A DNA stretch of 9,397 bases from Bacillota bacterium (lineage in GTDB: Bacteria; Bacillota_C; Negativicutes; CTSoil-072), in contig JAGFXW010000072.1 in the NCBI GenBank assembly GCA_017861495.1, positions 1 through 9,397 of the forward strand, read 5' to 3'. Made by a program: the position numbers and the translations under genes. Under the pieces are notes generated by a model. That model saw nothing but the letters and a program-made list of their open reading frames with translations. It was not told the DNA's origin and did no database searches. This document shows, piece after piece, positions 5,612 to 9,397 of this stretch (position 1 is the first letter of the stretch; every line of letters starts with the position of its first letter).

Positions 5612-6382
5612 TTATTTCAATTCGACTGCTATTTTTTCAATGAATTTTTTAATTGCGTCCTCTGAATCCCCTTCGACAACATCCTGCTTCCGCTCCACCT
5701 GCTGCGGCGCCTTGGTTTCGATGATCTCAATGGTATCCGCGGGTTTGGTTAAATTCACATCTGCCAAAGACCAAACAGTTGAAGGCTTTTTCCCTGCTGC
5801 TAAAATCTGCTTTAGGCTGGGAATTCGCGATAAATTGATGTCGGAGGTAACGGAAACCACAGCCGGCAAATCAAGTTCCAAGGTTTCCACTTCATCTTCC
5901 AAGGTGCGTTCTACGACTACTTTTCCTTTCCCTTCTGTGATTTTCGTAATGCTGTTTACCGTTGGCAGATTGAGCAGCTGGCCAAGTTGGTTTCCAACCT
6001 GTTGAGCGTATAAATCGGCTGATCCTTCACCGCAAAGAATCAGATCATAATTGCCGATTTTTTCAATCGCTGCTTTTAACGCAAGCGCCGTCTGATGGGT
6101 ATCACTGTTTTCCAGTTGCGCATCGGCTAGCAAAAATACGCTTTCAGGTCCACGGGACAATACATTTTTCTTTAATTTGGAATCATCAATATTAGCGGCA
6201 CCGACACTTAGAGCTATCAGGGTTCCGCCGTTTGCCTCAATGAGTTGGGTTCCCGCCTCAATGCTGTTCAAATCATAGTTGCTGATGGTTGTCTTTGCTC
6301 TCTCAAACGAAAGCTCCCCGTTTGATTTAATAATAATGTCTTGTTCTTCCGGTACTACTTTAAAACAAGTAATAATGTTCAT
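5612..6382 (-). CDS. fixA: FixA, electron-transfer flavoprotein beta subunit (256 aa)
   Basis: The beta subunit pairs with FixB and binds the second nucleotide (AMP, or FAD in bifurcating ETFs). The start ATG has GAGGTG 5 nt upstream. The opening MNIITCFKVVPEEQD, the central NVLSRGPE (73-80), LCGEGSADLYAQQVGNQLG (116-134) and VERTLEDEVETLELDLPAVV (157-176) follow E. coli FixA closely, placing it with the Fix/Cai-type rather than the generic beta-oxidation ETFs. The C-terminal arm (about 210-256, charged, helical) is the part that wraps around the alpha subunit in ETFs. It lies 52 bp after the MFS gene and is probably co-transcribed with it. Confidence 0.95.
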   Translation of the reverse strand: MNIITCFKVVPEEQDIIIKSNGELSFERAKTTISNYDLNSIEAGTQLIEANGGTLIALSVGAANIDDSKLKKNVLSRGPESVFLLADAQLENSDTHQTALALKAAIEKIGNYDLILCGEGSADLYAQQVGNQLGQLLNLPTVNSITKITEGKGKVVVERTLEDEVETLELDLPAVVSVTSDINLSRIPSLKQILAAGKKPSTVWSLADVNLTKPADTIEIIETKAPQQVERKQDVVEGDSEDAIKKFIEKIAVELK

Positions 6383-6434
6383 ATTTTCACCTCAAAATTT
6401 TTATTTGCGTTGAAAGCATCGTGTAATTCATTTC

Positions 6435-7739
6435 CTATTTTCTTGTACTTAACCCTAAAACGAAGCAGATAAATGCGCCGAAAACACCCCAACCTACCAT
6501 ATACATCAATCCACCTATATAGCTGCCGGTTAAACCAATCAATACCCCGGTCATAACGGGAGCTGCGGCGGAAATTCCGCTTGACACGCCGCTCATCATT
6601 CCTGCCCCGCTAGCCACAGCATTGGAAGGCAAAACCTTTTGCAGCATATACCACGCAGATGGAGTTCCGATTGCCAGCATGCCAACACCGAAACTAATAA
6701 GCAAAACGGCATTTACACTGCTTTGCGCATATGCTCCAAAATAAATAAATATTGCCGACCCTAATAAGGCTATGCCTAAAAGCAACGAAGGTTTATTAAA
6801 TTTATCTACTGCCCATCCAGCAAACAATTTTACGACAACCGCCAAAATATATGGCAATGAAGCCCACATGCCCATTTCCGCCCAACTAAACCCTCTCGCA
6901 TCACGAAGATAAGCGGGCAACCAGGTAACTATCCCCCACCAAATGGAACTCGTTCCTGAGTAGGCCAATACTAACATCCAAACTTTAGTATTTTTTAAAA
7001 CACCGATATAGCTTTCCCAGATTCCTCCTCGATTACTCTTATATTCTTCCGCTTGCTCTTTAGCTAACTCACCTTCAATGTACTCCAGTTCTTTTTTACT
7101 AATGTTTTTAAATTGATGCGGATTATCGCTTGTATACATCCAGACCAAGACAAAGGGGATAACCGACAGCATACTAAGAAAATAAAAGTTGTTCTTCCAT
7201 CCAAATTCCGGGATCATCCAGGCAAACAACGGCATGGCAAACATAGGAGCCACGTTTACGCCGACCAACCAGGTTGCGTTAGCCTTTCCCCGTTCGTGAA
7301 CAGGAAACCAGTTCTTTACGAATTTGCTTTGCATCGGATAGTATATTCCTTCACCTATCCCCAATAAAACTCGCGACATAACCATCATTGTTAACGTAGC
7401 AGCCAATCCGCCAATCATCATAGCAAGACCCCATAAAAATATGGCGATCAATGTTGACTTTTTAGGTCCTAACCAGTCCCCCAAGGGGCTAAGCAAAACG
7501 TTCCCTAATCCAAAAAAAACCAGAAAAATAGTCATTAATGATCCCTTGGCAACCGGGTCATTGGCTATTCCCATAGCGTCGAGAAATACAGGATCAACTA
7601 CAAGCACCGAAATATTCACGCGGTCAATATACGCGACAAACAAAACGACAAATAATATAACCGCAAGGCGATGGCGAGCGTAAGAGATCTTGTGTTTTTC
7701 CGGATCAGGCAAAGGTCTCTTACTGTGTTCGTTGCTCAT
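6435..7739 (-). CDS. MFS transporter, anion:cation symporter-like (434 aa)
   Basis: A 12-helix major facilitator permease. The cytoplasmic N-terminus (1-22) is followed by TM1 with YIDRVNISV (37-45), the loop 2-3 motif GDWLGPKKS (87-95), GEGIYYPMQSKFVKNWFPVHER (129-150) and a charged central loop (about 215-243). These features are typical of the anion:cation symporter family, whose members import carboxylates and sugar acids (GudP, ExuT, DgoT types) with H+ or Na+. The start ATG has AGAAGG 7 nt upstream. It leads the fixABCX operon, so its substrate is probably the organic acid whose CoA ester feeds the redox chain; the identity is unknown. An intrinsic terminator ends only about 30 nt before the start, so the gene must be read through from the structured leader upstream. 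Confidence 0.92.
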   Translation of the reverse strand: MSNEHSKRPLPDPEKHKISYARHRLAVILFVVLFVAYIDRVNISVLVVDPVFLDAMGIANDPVAKGSLMTIFLVFFGLGNVLLSPLGDWLGPKKSTLIAIFLWGLAMMIGGLAATLTMMVMSRVLLGIGEGIYYPMQSKFVKNWFPVHERGKANATWLVGVNVAPMFAMPLFAWMIPEFGWKNNFYFLSMLSVIPFVLVWMYTSDNPHQFKNISKKELEYIEGELAKEQAEEYKSNRGGIWESYIGVLKNTKVWMLVLAYSGTSSIWWGIVTWLPAYLRDARGFSWAEMGMWASLPYILAVVVKLFAGWAVDKFNKPSLLLGIALLGSAIFIYFGAYAQSSVNAVLLISFGVGMLAIGTPSAWYMLQKVLPSNAVASGAGMMSGVSSGISAAAPVMTGVLIGLTGSYIGGLMYMVGWGVFGAFICFVLGLSTRK

Positions 7740-7768
7740 CCCAAAACCTTCTTTCGTAATACCTCAAT

Positions 7769-7825
7769 AAAAAAATAGGTTCATTGGCTCTTTTCATGCA
7801 ATATGTACAACAAACCAATGAACCT
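7769..7825 (-). terminator. Intrinsic terminator/attenuator directly before the MFS start
   Basis: On the minus strand AGGTTCATTGG (arm at 7815-7825) pairs perfectly with CCAATGAACCT (arm at 7777-7787) around a 27-nt loop and is followed by ATTTTTTTATT. Only 29 nt remain to the MFS ATG, too little for a new promoter. Its position makes it either the end of the leader RNA or acyl-CoA dehydrogenase transcript, or a regulated attenuator for the MFS-fixABCX operon. Confidence 0.85.
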
Positions 7826-7980
7826 TGTCCCCACTTTATCCTTTACACAACCCGTAATATTCCGCCCTCTCAGGTTGAGGATTAACAGGCTGTAACTCGA
7901 AGTAAATTCGACTACACCCACAAGGCACAGGCACTTCAGATGGAGTTGTACCCAAAGAGCAGGGGCAACTCCACCCGAAG
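7777..7980 (-). ncRNA. Structured leader RNA of the MFS-fix operon, riboswitch-like, class not recognised
   Basis: Minus-strand RNA predicted to begin near 7980. Hairpin 1: CTTCGGGTGGAGTTG (7980-7966) pairs over all 15 positions, including two G-U, with CAACTCCATCTGAAG (7948-7934). Next, CCTTGT (7925-7920) can pair with ACAAGG (7828-7823), closing a junction. The junction contains hairpin 2 (7916-7891, arms TGTA.TCGAA and TTCGA..TACA) and hairpin 3 (7889-7851; CCTGT.AAT with ATTACGGG, inner CCTC/GAGG). The closing arm ACAAGG overlaps three bases of the terminator arm at 7815-7825, so junction and terminator may exclude each other. I compared it from memory with TPP, FMN, glycine, lysine, SAM, cobalamin, THF, T-box and 6S RNA and saw no convincing match. 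It may regulate the operon in cis, or be a stand-alone small RNA or a dispersed repeat. Confidence 0.5.
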
Positions 7981-7986
7981 TAAGCC

Positions 7987-8015
7987 TACATATATCTATC
8001 AGCACAAACTAGCAA
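7987..8015 (-). promoter_or_regulatory. Candidate promoter of the leader RNA/MFS-fix operon
   Basis: TTGCTA (8015-8010), a 17-nt spacer and TATGTA (7992-7987) on the minus strand match sigma-A consensus at 4/6 each with ideal spacing. The predicted start, near 7980, falls exactly at the base of hairpin 1 of the structured leader, which supports the call. It lies between the acyl-CoA dehydrogenase stop and the leader. Confidence 0.45.
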
Positions 8016-8041
8016 ATCATTTCGAACTTCTCCAACATTGA

Positions 8042-9172
8042 TCATTTTGTCTTAGGGAATATGCTTCTGGCAATAATCATTTTCTGAATTTCACTGGTCC
8101 CCTCAACAATCGGCAACACCCTGGCATCACGGAAATATCTCTCAATCTCACACTCTTCCATCAATCCAACACCACCACAAATCTGAATAGCACGATCCGT
8201 AACGCGACAAGCCATTTCAGTGCAGGCTAATTTAGCGATCGATGCCTCTAAAGCAAAAGGTTTTTTTGCATCCGCCAAAGCAGCTGCATGATAAAGCATG
8301 GCTCGATGGACTTCAATGTCCTTGAGCATATCTGCAGCGTAGTGCTGGATCGCTTGGAACTGGGAAATCGGCTTGCCAAATTGTACCCGTTCTTTGGCAT
8401 AAGCAATAGCCCTGTCAAAAGCGCCTTTTGCAAATCCGCAGGCAATTGCAGCTACATTCAGACGACCAACATCCAATGCCGAAAGCACCACATGAAGCCC
8501 TTTATTTTCCACTCCTATCATATTTTCTGCCGGTACACGACAATCTTTAAGATAGATTTCGCCCGTGTCAGATCCATGCAATCCTAATTTTTTATATGGG
8601 GCACCAACGGAAAAGCCAGGAAAATTCTTTTCTACCAAGAAGGCAGAAATCCCGCCTGGGGCTGTTTCATTTGTTTTGGCGGAGACCAAGAAACCATCAC
8701 TGTATACGCCGCTGATGTATATTTTAGTACCATTTAGTATCCATTCATCGCCATTTTTCACAGCAGTCGTCTGAATAGCTGAAGCGTCCGATCCTGCACA
8801 AGCCTCTGTGAAAGCAAACCCCATATAATATTCACCGTTTGCTACTTTCCGCAAATATTTTTCTTTTTGCATTTGGGTACCGCATGCCAACAGCGGATGA
8901 GCGATCATATTATTGGCAAAAACTCCGCTTACGGAGCATTCCTGGGCCAACACTTCCACAATCAAAAGCTGCGTTGTAATTTTCTCTCCCAAACCGCCCC
9001 ACTCTTCCGGAATTAATATCCCTCTAAATCCTAGTTCAGCCGCACGCTTAATAAGATCTTGCGGAATTTTTTCCGTCGCATTGATTTCTTTAGAACGCGG
9101 ACGAAGTTCGTTGACTGCAAATTCCTTAGCAACATTCACCATTAATTCCTGTTCTTCTGTTAACATAATCAT
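8042..9172 (-). CDS. Acyl-CoA dehydrogenase (376 aa)
   Basis: An FAD enzyme interconverting acyl-CoA and 2-enoyl-CoA, with electrons exchanged through an ETF, here most likely FixAB. Length and domain order are those of the short/medium-chain family: helical N-terminal domain, beta domain with AFTEACAGSDASA (signature 1, about 120-132), and a C-terminal helical domain with RVQFGKPISQFQ (262-273), the signature QICGGVGLMEECEIERYFRD (330-349) and PIVEGTSEIQ. The catalytic base is the Glu of EGTSEIQ (357). Start: ATG 9172, 9 nt after AGAGGA; an ATG three codons earlier touches that site and another two codons later lies 15 nt away. It resembles generic butyryl/isovaleryl-type enzymes more than E. 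coli CaiA, so crotonobetaine is not implied. It lies 302 bp ahead of the MFS-fix operon on the same strand. Confidence 0.93.
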   Translation of the reverse strand: MIMLTEEQELMVNVAKEFAVNELRPRSKEINATEKIPQDLIKRAAELGFRGILIPEEWGGLGEKITTQLLIVEVLAQECSVSGVFANNMIAHPLLACGTQMQKEKYLRKVANGEYYMGFAFTEACAGSDASAIQTTAVKNGDEWILNGTKIYISGVYSDGFLVSAKTNETAPGGISAFLVEKNFPGFSVGAPYKKLGLHGSDTGEIYLKDCRVPAENMIGVENKGLHVVLSALDVGRLNVAAIACGFAKGAFDRAIAYAKERVQFGKPISQFQAIQHYAADMLKDIEVHRAMLYHAAALADAKKPFALEASIAKLACTEMACRVTDRAIQICGGVGLMEECEIERYFRDARVLPIVEGTSEIQKMIIARSIFPKTK

Positions 9173-9181
9173 TAAATTCAT

Positions 9182-9354
9182 TCCTCTTTCTGTTTCTCGT
9201 TTCTATGTGATTATTAAATTGTACACATTCCGGTTCGTTTATAATGTATCTTTACATAGCACCCTCTACAAAAATAGTACTTACAAAATTTACTTTTTTT
9301 TCCTCAATTGCAATAGCAAATTGAACTAATTGCAAACTGTAATAATATGGTTAA
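9182..9354 (-). promoter_or_regulatory. Upstream region of the acyl-CoA dehydrogenase with operator-like repeats
   Basis: A/T-rich, no gene. AATTGCAA occurs twice as a direct repeat (9306-9313 and 9328-9335), 22 bp apart, i.e. two helical turns. ATGTA-TCTT-TACAT (9244-9257) is a short perfect inverted repeat. A weak sigma-A-like pair on the minus strand (TTGTAG, 17 nt, TACATT) places the inverted repeat over the -10 region, as expected of an operator. I could not find a good promoter consensus or a sigma-54 site. Confidence 0.3.
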
Positions 9355-9397
9355 TCACTGATAAAGGATCTCTCTGAGCTGATCTTCAAACGCTTCA
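9355..9397 (-). CDS. Possible C-terminal end of an upstream gene (partial)
   Basis: From the right edge, one minus-strand frame reads EAFEDQLREILYQ and then TGA at 9357-9355. It is charged and amphipathic, like a real protein end. Fourteen open codons is little evidence, and a second frame is also open here until a TAA, so this is tentative. No family can be named. If real, the gene lies about 180 bp upstream of the acyl-CoA dehydrogenase on the same strand and could belong to the same pathway. Confidence 0.35.
   Translation of the reverse strand, partial: EAFEDQLREILYQ

Noticed and set aside
5475..6005. Plus-strand 176-codon frame over fixA/fixB
   Set aside because: Shadow of two well-recognised genes on the other strand; Ser/Thr/Phe-rich with no ribosome site.
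7781..8005. Minus-strand 74-codon frame between the transporter and the acyl-CoA dehydrogenase
   Set aside because: GTG start without a ribosome site, and the frame lies entirely across the hairpins and terminator of the leader RNA. It is better explained as structured RNA.
8913..9329. Plus-strand 138-codon frame
   Set aside because: Antisense to the acyl-CoA dehydrogenase N-terminus and its upstream region. Its C-terminal part is translated A/T-rich DNA.
9301..9354. Sigma-54 promoter suggested by TTGCAA
   Set aside because: No GG element lies at the required distance upstream of the GC.
1..9397. CRISPR arrays, tRNA/rRNA genes, insertion sequences, attachment sites
   Set aside because: No regularly spaced long repeats, tRNA-like cloverleaf, rRNA motifs, transposase frame or matching terminal repeats were seen.

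Overview
The window looks like part of a chromosome of a diderm, low-to-moderate GC Firmicute (Negativicutes; a Sporomusa or Pelosinus-type relative is my best guess). This is inference. It rests on Firmicute-style strong Shine-Dalgarno sites and intrinsic terminators occurring together with two outer-membrane features: a two-partner-secretion (FHA-like) exoprotein start and a PagL-type lipid A deacylase. Almost everything is on the minus strand; only the PagL-like gene is on the plus strand.

Layout, left to right. (1) 1-567: the start of a large secreted TPS/filamentous-haemagglutinin-like protein, reading out of the window on the minus strand. Its leader has a good sigma-A promoter, a c-di-GMP-I (GEMM-I) riboswitch and an overlapping intrinsic terminator. 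(2) 717-1463: an unrecognised protein built from two copies of a winged-helix-like unit. (3) 1684-1872: a compact unit of three 11-bp-spaced Pho-box-like repeats, a -10 box, a 25-residue single-pass membrane peptide and a terminator, with a degenerate-looking second copy of the peptide's 3' end at 1973-2032. (4) 2065-2631: a PagL-like outer-membrane lipid A 3-O-deacylase. (5) 2630-2959: intergenic hairpins. (6) 2960-7739: an operon in the order MFS carboxylate-type transporter, fixA, fixB, fixC, fixX. (7) 7769-8015: a promoter and an elaborately folded leader of about 210 nt ending in an intrinsic terminator directly before the transporter start, which looks like an uncharacterised riboswitch or attenuator. 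(8) 8042-9172: an acyl-CoA dehydrogenase. (9) 9182-9397: its upstream region and possibly the tail of another minus-strand gene.

How the genes may work together. FixA/FixB form an electron-transfer flavoprotein, and FixC/FixX form a membrane-associated ETF:quinone oxidoreductase with its ferredoxin-like partner. With the acyl-CoA dehydrogenase and the transporter they suggest import of an organic acid and redox chemistry on its CoA thioester, coupled to the quinone pool. The arrangement recalls the enterobacterial cai-fix (carnitine) system, but no CoA ligase or transferase is visible, so the substrate is unknown. The surface genes (TPS adhesin under c-di-GMP control, PagL-like enzyme) belong to envelope biology and are not obviously linked to the metabolic operon.

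The points most worth a second look are the unrecognised leader RNA at 7777-7980, the Pho-box/small-membrane-peptide unit and its decayed copy, and the c-di-GMP riboswitch that sits in front of a gene visible only as its first 95 codons.
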